64,000 bases of DNA, from positions 18,192 to 82,191 of the forward strand of contig CALKKV010000044.1 in assembly GCA_937992195.1 (NCBI GenBank), written 5' to 3'. The stretch is from an uncultured Gammaproteobacteria bacterium (lineage in GTDB: Bacteria > Pseudomonadota > Gammaproteobacteria > Arenicellales > Poriferihabitantaceae). Positions 35,709-44,778 of this stretch are shown here, piece after piece. Each line of letters begins with the position of its first letter. Position 1 is the stretch's first letter. A model generated the notes under the pieces. That model was not told the DNA's origin. It worked only from the letters and a program-made list of their open reading frames with translations, and did no database searches. The translations under genes and the position numbers were made by a program.

Positions 35709-36416
35709 GTGGAATCGATACTTGAAGGACTTCGTGCCAGTTTTACCTGGGACGTTGGGGTTTTAGTACACTTTGCCACACTTGGATATATTCTTGGCTT
35801 TCTACTGAAGAATCAGTTGGCGCTGCGCTGTTTGGTTATGATTGCTACAGTATTCTATATTTTGTATTACTATTTTTTTCCGGCTGAACCCTTGTGGGGA
35901 GGTATTCTTGGAAGTGCGTTGATCATGATTGCAAATATAACTGGAACTGTTTTTCTTTTGTTTGATCGCTTGCCCATTAAAATTTCAGATATGCATATGC
36001 CGATGTTTAAGAAATTACAGGGAGTGGAGCCTAGAGCATTTCGGCGACTAATTAAGATAGGGGAGCTTTTTGATGCTGATGAAGAAGTGGTGCTTACCAA
36101 GGAAGGGGAGGAGCTGGCTTATCTCTACTATGTTTTGTCTGGAAAAATTTTGATGAACAAGGGGCAAAAAGAGTCTGATATACCTCCTGGCTGTTTTGTT
36201 GGGGAAGTAAGTTTTATCCTACAAGGAGACGCTTCGGCTACCGTGACCGTATCGTCAGGCGCAAAGTACATGCGCTGGGAGAGATATAAATTGCAAGTTT
36301 TATTGAATAAAAATCCTGATTTGAGACAGTCTTTTGAAGCATTAATCGGTCGGGATATGGCTGCTAAAGTGGCAGGCTCACATCCGACCATGATTGTACA
36401 AGAAGCGATTGCCTAG
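35709..36416 (+). CDS. Popeye-like membrane protein with cyclic-nucleotide-binding domain
   Basis: A 235-residue protein with three membrane spans in residues 15-90 (VHFATLGYILGFLL, LVMIATVFYILYYYFF, IMIANITGTVFLLF) followed by a cNMP-binding domain. The binding cassette appears in IPPGCFVGEVSFILQGDASATVTV (residues about 160-183), with GE and the A-x-V end but no arginine where CRP-type proteins bind the phosphate. The layout matches Popeye (POPDC) proteins, which bind cAMP. The start is GTG, backed by TAGGAGG eight bases upstream. A class III cyclase is encoded 14 kb away. Confidence 0.7.
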   Translation: MESILEGLRASFTWDVGVLVHFATLGYILGFLLKNQLALRCLVMIATVFYILYYYFFPAEPLWGGILGSALIMIANITGTVFLLFDRLPIKISDMHMPMFKKLQGVEPRAFRRLIKIGELFDADEEVVLTKEGEELAYLYYVLSGKILMNKGQKESDIPPGCFVGEVSFILQGDASATVTVSSGAKYMRWERYKLQVLLNKNPDLRQSFEALIGRDMAAKVAGSHPTMIVQEAIA

Positions 36417-36453
36417 ATTATTCGCAAATTCTTGTTCTTAAATCAGCACTGCC

Positions 36454-38694
36454 TTAAGTAAGGCTTGCTTGCTGTTTTCTTTGCGTCATGATTTGTTGCA
36501 ATAAAACAGGTGCAGCAACAATAACCGCAAGAATATCGCTGCCGGTGCCGGGTGCGACTAACAGCAGACCAGCAATCGCCATGCACAAACGCCATAATCC
36601 GGAGAGCGGCTGCAGGTAATATCCGGAGACAGCGGTGGCAATAGAAAAGACACCTAACGCGCAGGTGACCGCAACTTGTAGAAACGAGGTGATGGAGAAG
36701 TATTCGGGCAAAACAATCAAGATTGTTGGTGCATAAACAAAAACCATTGGCACCATCAGCTTGCCGATTCCCAAGGTGAAGGCGCTAATACCAGTGCGAA
36801 AAGGATTTGCATTTGCGATGCCAGCAGCGGCGTACGCTGAAGCGCAGACGGGTGGTGTAATTTCTGAGATAACACCGTAGTACAGCACAAACATATGTGT
36901 TGCTAATGGTGGTACACCAAGGGTTGTTAATGCTGGCTGTGCCACTGCGACCAGCATGATGTAGAGTGCTGTAGTTGGTAAGCCAGCACCCATAAGAATA
37001 CAGGCAATCGCAATCATCACCAGGGAAATAAATTGCTGTATTGCAGATTGTGAGAAGGCATCTGATGGAATCCATCCAAGTAACGGATATAGACTTTCTG
37101 CCATATCGGCAGCTCCACTGGTGACCATAAAGCCAAGGCGGAAACCAACGCCGGTGGTATTTATAACGCCGACGACAATACCAACTGCTGCGGAGGCTGC
37201 GCCTACCGCTAGGGCGTATTGCACGCCAACATGCATGCTATCGAATAGTTCTCGAAAGGTACCGCGTTCTCCGCGATGCATCAAGCTACCCACAACTAGA
37301 GCGGCGAGAATACCTGCCATTACAGGAGAAAACCCTTCGCCGCTAAGTGGAGATGCTTTCCAGAAAATAAAACTGAGTAAGGCAAAAGGTACCAACAGCG
37401 TTAACGGCCGCTTGAACGATGAGAACCCAACGACAATGCATAAACTGATACCCATAAACGCCGCCATGTTTGGTGAATACCCGGAGAACAAAACAAACAA
37501 CAGAGCAACTAGTGGCAGTACAGTGAACCAACCGTGGCGCCAAACCTGTCCTAATATCGGTAGCTGTTCTTTGGCATAGGTTGGCAATCCAAGTCTCTTG
37601 GCGGTGAAATGAACAATCGATAAAACGCCAATGTAATGCATCATTGCTGGCACAATCGCGGCGATTACGATTGTGGTATAGGGCACCTCTAAATACTCAG
37701 CCATTAAAAAGCTGGCAGCACCCATAATGGGTGGCGTGATTTGCCCTCCTGCGCTGGCGGCTGCTTCAACTCCACCAGCAAAGTGTCCCGGGTAACCCAT
37801 ACGTTTCATATTTGGTATGGTTAAAGATCCGGTGGATACGGTATTTGCAATAGAGGATCCAGAGATGGTGCCAAAAAATGCAGATGAAATAACGCTAACC
37901 TTTGCAGGACCACCTGTGTAGCGTCCGGCCAGAATCATGGCATTGTCGACAAAGAACTGCCCCAGTCCCATTCGCTGAGCAACTACGCCAAACAATACAA
38001 AGTGAAATACAACGGTGGAAACGACCCAGAGCGTTACGCCAAATATTCCTTCAAACGGGAAATACATATTGTTAATAAACTGCCGCCAGTCCACTCCAGG
38101 ATGCTGCAGTATGGCCGCTGGCATATGCGGTCCAAATAAAGCAAAAATGACAAACACCAGGATAATAAGTGGTAGCACGAATCCAATAGTACGTCGCGCA
38201 ATTTCAAGGGATGCGAGTACCAGGACGGAGCCAAAGAATACATCGAACCCAGTAGGATTGCCCTGACGCAGCATTTGTTCAGGAATATCAAGACCAAATG
38301 AAGAGAGGCCGCGCCAGCTTAGCCAAAGAAATAATGCGGCACCAATTGCAAGAATCATAATGATCCAGTCATACAAAGGCACATTGCCCCAGCTTAATTT
38401 ACGGGCTCCGTTATATCGCAAGGCAGCTTCAGATTTGACAAGCGGAAAACCTGCGAAAATAAATAGAAACAGTCCGGATAAATGTACGCCCATGTGCACG
38501 TAGTCGACTGGTGTACCAAAACCCGCAGTCCATAGGTGATAGAAAGCAAAACCGATGGTTGCCCAATAAATGAAACGACTGAGAGAAGGGCCGTTGTCTC
38601 TGGTATTTAAGGAGGTATCGTATTTTTTCTCCAACTCCTCTAGTGCTTTGGCGTCCAGCTCTTGCTGATCTGGGGTTTGCTCTGCTGCTGTCAT
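36454..38694 (-). CDS. TAXI-type TRAP transporter, fused 4TM/12TM permease
   Basis: A 746-residue integral membrane protein that fuses the small (DctQ-like) and large (DctM-like) TRAP subunits, as in the TAXI group. Markers are GGQITPPIMGAASFLMAEYL, SSAFFGTISGSSIANTVSTG and the second-half EITPPVCASAYAAAGIA. The N-terminal 30 residues are soluble and acidic. It works with the solute-binding protein just upstream, using an ion gradient to take up organic acids. A strong hairpin lies between the two genes. Confidence 0.9.
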   Translation of the reverse strand: MTAAEQTPDQQELDAKALEELEKKYDTSLNTRDNGPSLSRFIYWATIGFAFYHLWTAGFGTPVDYVHMGVHLSGLFLFIFAGFPLVKSEAALRYNGARKLSWGNVPLYDWIIMILAIGAALFLWLSWRGLSSFGLDIPEQMLRQGNPTGFDVFFGSVLVLASLEIARRTIGFVLPLIILVFVIFALFGPHMPAAILQHPGVDWRQFINNMYFPFEGIFGVTLWVVSTVVFHFVLFGVVAQRMGLGQFFVDNAMILAGRYTGGPAKVSVISSAFFGTISGSSIANTVSTGSLTIPNMKRMGYPGHFAGGVEAAASAGGQITPPIMGAASFLMAEYLEVPYTTIVIAAIVPAMMHYIGVLSIVHFTAKRLGLPTYAKEQLPILGQVWRHGWFTVLPLVALLFVLFSGYSPNMAAFMGISLCIVVGFSSFKRPLTLLVPFALLSFIFWKASPLSGEGFSPVMAGILAALVVGSLMHRGERGTFRELFDSMHVGVQYALAVGAASAAVGIVVGVINTTGVGFRLGFMVTSGAADMAESLYPLLGWIPSDAFSQSAIQQFISLVMIAIACILMGAGLPTTALYIMLVAVAQPALTTLGVPPLATHMFVLYYGVISEITPPVCASAYAAAGIANANPFRTGISAFTLGIGKLMVPMVFVYAPTILIVLPEYFSITSFLQVAVTCALGVFSIATAVSGYYLQPLSGLWRLCMAIAGLLLVAPGTGSDILAVIVAAPVLLQQIMTQRKQQASLT

Positions 38695-38717
38695 TGTTCT
38701 CTCAAATAAAATGTAAA

Positions 38718-38747
38718 CAGGGTGGCAACCTGTGGTCTGCCACCCTG
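38718..38747 (-). promoter_or_regulatory. Perfect 10-bp stem between TRAP binding-protein and permease genes
   Basis: cagggtggca and tgccaccctg form a perfect 10-bp GC-rich stem with a 10-base loop in the 85-bp gap. On the transcribed strand it is followed by a T-rich stretch (tttacattttattt). This looks like an attenuating or mRNA-stabilising element that lets the binding protein be made in excess over the permease, a common need in binding-protein systems (inference). Confidence 0.65.
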
Positions 38748-38779
38748 CATCGCTTACCTGTCATTAAACAGCTGATCGC

Positions 38780-39787
38780 TTAGAGCATACCTTGCTCTTT
38801 ATAGAATCGTTCTGCGCCGGGGTGCAGTGGCACACCAATACCCTCAATGCCGTCAAGTGCGGTTTCCAGAGTGATGACTTTGCCTTTCGCATGACCATTA
38901 TCAAGCAACTTTCTAGCAGTCGGTGACCACATTGCTTTGGTGATTTCGTAAATTAAATCATCGCTTTGATTTGCGTTTGTCACCAAAATACCGCTGACCG
39001 CAACAGTATTGACGTCATAGGTCACTCCAGGGTAGGTGCCAGCAGGAATCTTGGATGGAATATAGTAAGGAACGGATTCATTCGCTTTCTTCACTTCCTC
39101 GTCAGTAAAAGAATAAAGCTCCATGCCCTTGGTGTTATCCAGCTGAATCATTGCGGCTACCGGAGTACCAGCTGCATAAAAATATGCGTCTAGTTGACCG
39201 TCAGCTAGACGCTCTGCGCTTTGCGAGTTATTTAACTCAGCTTCGTCAATGTTATCTCTGTTTACACCATGATCACCGATAATCAGCTCGACTGCGATCT
39301 GTGTTCCTGAGCCCGCTTGGGCTATGCCGACACGTTTCTCTTTCAAGTCAGCCAAACCGTTGAGACTTCCACCTTTCGGTAACACAAGATGTAGATCTTC
39401 TGGGTAAAGATTAGCGATAACTCTAAGATCAGGTTTTGCATTGCCTTCAAATTTACCTACGCCACGGTAGGCAAAGTTAAGCGTCGCAGCGCCCGAAAGC
39501 CCGGCTTCCATTTGTCCTGCCTGAATCGCGTTGACATTGTGTGCGGACGCGTTGGTAGACTGTGCCATTGCAACTAAGCCAGGTACGCCACAGTTGCCGC
39601 CGTCATCACAAGCACGTGATCCCGGTGGGTTAGAAATTGCGTTGGCGATAATGCCGCCAATTGGAAAATACGTGCCGCCAGCACCACCGGTGCCGATACG
39701 GAAAAATTTCATATCCTGAGCAGTCGTTGCGCCAGCAAACAGAGCGCTACCGATAGCAACTGCCGCTAAAGTAGTGGTAAGTTTCAT
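38780..39787 (-). CDS. TAXI-family TRAP solute-binding protein
   Basis: A 335-residue periplasmic binding protein. It begins with a signal peptide (MKLTTTLAAVAIGSALFAGA, cleaved near TTAQ), then the TAXI signature FFRIGTGGAGGTYFPIGGII, followed by LKEKRVGIAQAGSGTQIA in the first lobe. GGAGA four to nine bases before the ATG is a good ribosome site. Substrate unknown; TAXI systems take up glutamate, 2-oxoglutarate or other organic acids. First gene of the two-gene TRAP operon. Confidence 0.9.
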   Translation of the reverse strand: MKLTTTLAAVAIGSALFAGATTAQDMKFFRIGTGGAGGTYFPIGGIIANAISNPPGSRACDDGGNCGVPGLVAMAQSTNASAHNVNAIQAGQMEAGLSGAATLNFAYRGVGKFEGNAKPDLRVIANLYPEDLHLVLPKGGSLNGLADLKEKRVGIAQAGSGTQIAVELIIGDHGVNRDNIDEAELNNSQSAERLADGQLDAYFYAAGTPVAAMIQLDNTKGMELYSFTDEEVKKANESVPYYIPSKIPAGTYPGVTYDVNTVAVSGILVTNANQSDDLIYEITKAMWSPTARKLLDNGHAKGKVITLETALDGIEGIGVPLHPGAERFYKEQGML

Positions 39788-39934
39788 TTAGAGTCTCCAG
39801 TAGTTTGATTGTTGTAGTAATCCTTTCCAGCTTTTGAATACTTGCATAGCCGAACGAAAAGGATACGTCTATATTAGGCTAACTTTTTCAGAATACACAA
39901 GCACTAGAGCGCTTAAAGAACTCTAAATGAGGCT

Positions 39935-40522
39935 TTATAACTGCGTTAAGGCTAATCCGACTACCCCTAACAGTAAAACTGCCATTATCCAATTGATTAT
40001 CCGCTGTTTCCTTAAAGGTAAGTGCAGTTCCTGAATGAGACTGCCACCACGAAGCCAAAGTAGGTGAATGGGTATCCAGATGGCATTGATCAAGAGAAAT
40101 TTCACCAGTGTTTCTGTAATCAGCGCATCTGGTAAAAACGCGAAACCTGAAAACAATGCTGTGTTGACTACGTATGCTTTCGGATTAATGGCCTGCAATA
40201 AAACTCCCGCACGAATTCCAGGGCGAATTTTTGATTGTATAAAGCTAATCTTGGAGCCGGCAAATGCGATTTTTGCAGCGAGGTAGATTAAGTAGAGCGT
40301 AGATAGTATGAGTAATAGTGTGCGCGACCAGGGTATCGCAAAGAGAGCCGTGGCTAAACCTGAGATAACTGCCAAAGCGACCAGGTTGGTACCGAGAAAT
40401 AGGCCAAAGACATAGCGTAAACCTGCTTTGAAGCCAAACGCGGCGCCGACACCAGCGGTGGATAGTACGCCCGGACCAGGCGTGATTAGCAGCATAAAAA
40501 CGGCGATTGAGAAGGTAAGCAT
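39935..40522 (-). CDS. LysE-family translocator
   Basis: A 195-residue, six-span amino acid exporter. The family motif is present: LLITPGPGVLSTAGVGAAFG in span 1, and later LLQAINPKAYVVNTALFSGF. RhtB/LysE proteins export amino acids or their analogues. It is a single gene with its own gap of about 147 bp from the TRAP binding-protein gene, on the same strand. Confidence 0.87.
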   Translation of the reverse strand: MLTFSIAVFMLLITPGPGVLSTAGVGAAFGFKAGLRYVFGLFLGTNLVALAVISGLATALFAIPWSRTLLLILSTLYLIYLAAKIAFAGSKISFIQSKIRPGIRAGVLLQAINPKAYVVNTALFSGFAFLPDALITETLVKFLLINAIWIPIHLLWLRGGSLIQELHLPLRKQRIINWIMAVLLLGVVGLALTQL

Positions 40523-40698
40523 TTCTTCAGGATTCTATCGTTGATTTCTTACGTGGTGATAAATGAACATTGAACTTGAAACCATGTATTGTCTATATTA
40601 GATCGATAGATTGGTCAAATGTTCTGAAAGTAACAGGTTTAAAAATGAAAGATAAGTACTGGTTCTCTTCAATTGCCTAATGTTATTCGTTACATGCG

Positions 40699-41007
40699 GT
40701 GATAGAGATTTTTCTGTTCGGCTTATATGGAATGTTATATGCTTTGAGTTACGGTAATGAAACACTGAAAGTATCGTTAGTTAGAGTCGCTGATAAAATT
40801 TTTCACACCTCGGCGTTAAGATTGGAATCTATAAAAGCGATGATAGTTGTGAACGAAAATTTAAACGTAAAGAATAATACTTTTGACGTTGAGTTAGCTG
40901 AAGGGTCGAGATGGATAGCAGGCATTGAAGGTTCCAGTTTTAATCATATGGGAAATAAGGGAAGGAGATATATCTCGATAAAGAAGAAATGCTCCAAAGT
41001 GTTATAG
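40699..41007 (+). CDS. Hypothetical AT-rich reading frame, doubtful
   Basis: A 102-residue frame starting with GTG, hydrophobic at the N-terminus (IEIFLFGLYGMLYALSYG) and lysine-rich at the end. No family is recognised and there is no clear Shine-Dalgarno. It lies in a 700-bp gap between lysE and the AraC gene that is visibly more AT-rich than its neighbours. It may be a real small gene, a remnant, or chance. Confidence 0.25.
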   Translation: MIEIFLFGLYGMLYALSYGNETLKVSLVRVADKIFHTSALRLESIKAMIVVNENLNVKNNTFDVELAEGSRWIAGIEGSSFNHMGNKGRRYISIKKKCSKVL

Positions 41008-41230
41008 GTTGAGGAATCGTTTTAACCGGTAGTATGCTAATGCAAAACGATATAAGCTTTTGGGGAGTTGCTCTCGTTTTGTTTGGATGCTCTATTTTCA
41101 ATTGCGCTAGTTAGGGGGAGCTGCTGAGTTTTAATTTCCTTTTTGGCGATGACGGCGATGAGGGTCGTGGTGACTAGTTCTCCCCTTGAGAGAATCAGCT
41201 AAGAATCATCTTTAAGATAATAGCGAGGAT

Positions 41231-42055
41231 TTGAAATTGTTTTCAGCATTCGATGATGGATTACCGCTGCAGCTCTACCAGCTTGGTGCAGACAAGGTGC
41301 AGTGCTTTCGTTTTGCACCGTCAGAATACTTAAAACCATATATTCACTATTACTGGTGGCTTGATATCGCAGCCGGGGAAACAACCCTCGAGATCATTCC
41401 GGACAATGCGATAGACCTGGTTATGTCGCCTGATATTGCTGATTTTTCGGTGTTGTATCTACCTGCGTCTGAGAAATTTTCAATATCGCTAAACGGCCCT
41501 ATAACCTATGTAGGTATAAGTTTTCGTGCGTCAACGGCAAATACTTTTTTCAATGTCAGTAGCGATGTGATGAAAGATTGCATGGCAGGGATAGGTGCAA
41601 CAGAGTGCTTACGCATTGAATCAATCGTTGCCGGTGTGCAGCAGCTAAATCAACCAGAGGACATAGCAAACACGTTAGACGCCCTTGCAACAGCGCGGTT
41701 AGAAAATATGCCCGCAATTCGCAAGTCAGCAATCAAACTCAATATCGAAAAGGTGTTGGCGGCTATGCAGGCATCGGTTGGTCCTAGTGGGATGGATGCC
41801 ATAGCTTCACGTTTTGGGTTGAGTGACAGACAATTTCGCCGGATTATGGGTTCATTATTTGGCTATGGCCCCAAGAAGATTCAGCGTGTTATGCGGTTGC
41901 AGGCATCGCTAAAGGAAATTCTTGCAGCCAACTCTGATACTCAGCAAGACGGGTTTTACGATCAGGCTCATAAGATAAAGGAGATTCGAGCACTGACTGG
42001 ACTTACACCGGGAGAAATTAAAAAGATGTCCGAAATCTACAATTCAATGGATTAA
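41231..42055 (+). CDS. AraC-family transcriptional regulator
   Basis: A 274-residue protein. The N-terminal part (FAPSEYLKPYIHYYWWLDI, LEIIPDNAIDLVMS) is the sensor domain seen in many AraC regulators of stress or detoxification genes. The C-terminal helix-turn-helix pair includes GMDAIASRFGLSDRQFRRIM and a second, weaker copy. The start is TTG with GCGAGGA directly upstream. It is followed after 43 bp by a VOC-family gene, which it probably controls. Confidence 0.82.
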   Translation: MKLFSAFDDGLPLQLYQLGADKVQCFRFAPSEYLKPYIHYYWWLDIAAGETTLEIIPDNAIDLVMSPDIADFSVLYLPASEKFSISLNGPITYVGISFRASTANTFFNVSSDVMKDCMAGIGATECLRIESIVAGVQQLNQPEDIANTLDALATARLENMPAIRKSAIKLNIEKVLAAMQASVGPSGMDAIASRFGLSDRQFRRIMGSLFGYGPKKIQRVMRLQASLKEILAANSDTQQDGFYDQAHKIKEIRALTGLTPGEIKKMSEIYNSMD

Positions 42056-42098
42056 CGGGTTGTTAAAGTACTCACATCAACAACCAAACAGGTGCCCT

Positions 42099-42494
42099 AT
42101 GATACAGTTTAATTCAGCTTTTCCACTCTACGTAACTCAGGATATCCAAGCCCAAAAATCGTTCTATTGCGAGAAATTCGGTTTTGAAGCAGTGTTTTTT
42201 GATCCAGAATTCTATCTACATTTAATTAATCCAGCTAACGGTGTTGAGCTTGGCTTTATGTTACCGAACCTATCCATGCAGCCAGATTTTCTTCATAGTA
42301 ATGCTCAAACAGATGGCATGGTGATTTCATTTGAGGTAGACAGCGCGGCTGTAGCGTATGAACAAGCAAAGAACGAGGAGCTTGATATCGTATTTGAACT
42401 AAAAGAAGAGCCCTGGAAACAGATCCATTTTATGGTACGAGACCCGGCCGGGTTGGTCATCGATATTGTAGAAGATTCAAATCAAGCGGATTGA
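42099..42494 (+). CDS. VOC-superfamily (glyoxalase-like) protein
   Basis: A 131-residue single-chain VOC protein made of two beta-alpha-beta3 modules: FPLYVTQDIQAQKSFYCEKF in the first and DGMVISFEVDSAAVAYEQA to HFMVRDPAGLVIDIVE in the second. The metal-binding E near the C-terminus (DIVE) is kept. Relatives give antibiotic resistance, isomerase or dioxygenase activity. ATG at 42099 chosen; a longer reading from 42060 lacks family sequence. Paired with the AraC gene. Confidence 0.8.
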   Translation: MIQFNSAFPLYVTQDIQAQKSFYCEKFGFEAVFFDPEFYLHLINPANGVELGFMLPNLSMQPDFLHSNAQTDGMVISFEVDSAAVAYEQAKNEELDIVFELKEEPWKQIHFMVRDPAGLVIDIVEDSNQAD

Positions 42495-42717
42495 GGAGAT
42501 CAAACTATTAGACCAGAGCCCGAGTAGAATCTCATTTTCCCGGCTCTGGTTGATGACCACCCTGTAATTAGCAGTTTACTTAACGAATCGGCTGATATTG
42601 CCCGTGAAGCTGGAGCGTCAATCTCTAGAAGCATATGAACGGCTATATGTGAAAATTTTGATTACACTTGGAGGCCGTTTAGTTTTTAAAGCGCTTTTAA
42701 CCTTATATGGAGAATGT

Positions 42718-43014
42718 ATGAGTACTAAGGAAAATAAAGTTGTTGAGAATATTAACACGCCAGGTAAGTCAACTAATGTAAACGCTGTTAAATACGAAGC
42801 CATGAAAATAGCGTTTCTGAAAATTCTTCCGGACTCAGCTCCGGGATTAACGCAAGCCGAAATTCGGGAGAAGGTGAGAGAGTATCTCTCGGAAGATATT
42901 TTTCCTAAAGGGGCAACTTCTGGTTGGTGGGCGAAAACAGTTCAACTTGATCTGGAAGCAAAAGGAGTGGTGAAGAGGGAGAATTGCAAGCCTCTTCGCT
43001 GGTATCGGGTATGA
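42718..43014 (+). CDS. DUF6958-like small protein
   Basis: A 98-residue protein: ENINTPGKSTNVNAVKYEAM, APGLTQAEIREKVREYL and FPKGATSGWWAKTVQLDLEA followed by KPLRWYRV. From memory this matches the small DUF6958 family, which looks like a winged-helix domain without known role. The ATG follows TATGGAGAA, a good ribosome site; the 40 residues that a longer reading would add are not supported. Confidence 0.65.
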   Translation: MSTKENKVVENINTPGKSTNVNAVKYEAMKIAFLKILPDSAPGLTQAEIREKVREYLSEDIFPKGATSGWWAKTVQLDLEAKGVVKRENCKPLRWYRV

Positions 43015-43703
43015 ATCGTAGCGATTGTCAAGACCCTGGCTCATTGTCTGCCATGGCGCCCCTACTCATCGAGTACACATTCAATTCAGGTCATCGAACT
43101 GAATGCGATGACAGCAGTTTTGGTAAATTCAGGGTCGTTGAATTGGTTCGTTACTCGAGCTATCTTACGCAGCTCAGAAGAGACAAAGGTGCTTTCCAAC
43201 GCCTCATATAGTACTTGGTGCGCAATTCAGGGGTGGTTAAATTTGGCCGATGAAGGTCGATTTCAAAGGGATGCAAAAATACTACTGATGCATCGAGCGG
43301 CTCTCCTATAATTTATGCCTATACAGAGCAGTTCGACACTGTTCAATCGCAACCATTGGATATCTAGTCGCTTGCGTGAGGCACTGTACATTCATTCGCG
43401 GGGTTAGCCGATTATTGCAGTTTAATTCATGTGCGATGGGTATGGGTCGATTTCGTTTAGTCGATATTTGAGAAGCTTTTTAGGTGGTGAGAAGGTACAC
43501 AATAAGACTATATTCTGATCGTTGAAAGTTAGTGCGGAATCAGTTTATTATGAGGCTCGAGGAGTTATTAAGAAGGCTGTCTGCATCTTTTATAACACCT
43601 TATTTTACCGCTCTCATTTTACAATATCTGAATTAATTGATTCGTTAGTAAATTCAATACATGCGACTGTATGTAATTCATAACAACAATCCTAGGAGCT
43701 TCT
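43015..43703. other. 689-bp gap without a supported gene
   Basis: Short frames exist on both strands, but none has family-like sequence or a convincing ribosome site. Base composition drifts to AT-rich toward the carbonic anhydrase gene. The part near 43080-43115 carries a weak inverted repeat (ttcag / ctgaa). I see no RNA gene or transposon end. Confidence 0.5.
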
Positions 43704-44552
43704 ATGAAAACAACTTTTTTTTTATTGCCATTAGCTGCGGCAATTTTTTCTTTAAATGTGCATGGCGCGAGTTCAAGCGTTGGTGACGATGTAATTACAT
43801 CACAACGCGCGAATCTGGCTGCAAACACAGCGGGTAAAGGATTTGGGCCACAGTCGCCGAGAGATATAGAATCCAAGGGTGGCGCTAACTCTCTTGAGTT
43901 TGGTGCGGCTCCAGCATACAACGATATGAACTTGTGTAATATCCATTTCCATAAAAACGCTGAACACTCTGGTGGCGAATTCGCCAAATATGCAGGCAAC
44001 GGCGATGGCAAGGGTTATCAATCTGGTTATGTGTATTCGGGTGCGCTGTCTGATGCAGAAAAAATGCCGTTTGGTGAGGGTGTCTGCCTTGGTAAGCATG
44101 GTGCATTGCAGTCTGGCGATACCATCGAAATTCATTATGTACATTCCACTGCGCCCGTGGGACCAGGGCCGACATTGGGTGCCTGCTTGAGTGAGTCGAT
44201 CAAGAATCCGCAGTTACGGGTAGAAGCACAAGTTTATGTATTGGTAAATGATAGCAGTGCCAGTGATTTTGGAGAGTTAACCAAGACTGGTGAGGCAAAT
44301 GGTTTTCAGCAAGCGCTGAATATTCCAGCTAATACAGGTTCACCGATTGTTTATGCGGGTTCCACCACGGGTCCTAGCTATAATGAAGCAGGCTCTCCAT
44401 TCCAAGTTACATGGAGTGTTCGTCCGAAGGTTACCAAGGTTAATATCGATAGCGTTGGTAAGTGGTGTGCGGGAAATGCCTTTGATGAAGATCATGCCCA
44501 TGGCGTGAGAAACTTGGTGAAGAACCCTGATCTTCTTTCGCCCATAAATTAA
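43704..44552 (+). CDS. Delta-class carbonic anhydrase, exported
   Basis: A 282-residue protein with a signal peptide (KTTFFLLPLAAAIFSLNVHG, then AS). The delta-CA core is visible as DMNLCNIHFHKNAEHSGGEF (H81, H83 and H88 are metal-ligand candidates), GEGVCLGKHGALQSGDTIEI and a C-terminal FQVTWSVRP strand. Delta carbonic anhydrases were first described in diatoms and occur in some bacteria. In the periplasm it would interconvert CO2 and bicarbonate. TAGGAGC before the ATG is a good ribosome site, and a strong terminator follows, so it is a single-gene unit. Confidence 0.83.
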   Translation: MKTTFFLLPLAAAIFSLNVHGASSSVGDDVITSQRANLAANTAGKGFGPQSPRDIESKGGANSLEFGAAPAYNDMNLCNIHFHKNAEHSGGEFAKYAGNGDGKGYQSGYVYSGALSDAEKMPFGEGVCLGKHGALQSGDTIEIHYVHSTAPVGPGPTLGACLSESIKNPQLRVEAQVYVLVNDSSASDFGELTKTGEANGFQQALNIPANTGSPIVYAGSTTGPSYNEAGSPFQVTWSVRPKVTKVNIDSVGKWCAGNAFDEDHAHGVRNLVKNPDLLSPIN

Positions 44553-44572
44553 ACAATTTTTATTGTGTGATG

Positions 44573-44603
44573 AAAGGCCTGATGATTTCATCAGGCCTTT
44601 TTT
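44573..44603 (+). terminator. Strong intrinsic terminator of the carbonic anhydrase gene
   Basis: aaaggcctgatga pairs with tcatcaggccttt, a perfect 13-bp repeat separated by two bases, followed by further T residues. It begins 20 bases after the stop codon. The A-run on the left arm makes it usable from both strands. Confidence 0.9.
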
Positions 44604-44778
44604 ATATGTACTTGAAAGCTTTGAGAACAGTTTCTCCTCTTCCCCGTTCGCCCGGGCATATAATGTGCACTCAAATAGCGTTTCACCTGGAAAGTGAGAA
44701 TCTAGATTTCGAGTCATCTTGCAGGCGTTAATATTCGTAATCAAGACGGTATTTCTCAATACATAAAGCGGATTCCCT

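Noticed and set aside
41034..41114. 26-codon frame with a hydrophobic stretch (ISFWGVALVLFGCSIFNC)
   Set aside because: It looks like a small membrane peptide but has no Shine-Dalgarno, and it lies in an AT-rich gap where such frames arise by chance.
43015..43703. Short frames on the + strand as genes (for example near 43108-43311)
   Set aside because: No family-like sequence, poor codon pattern and no ribosome site.
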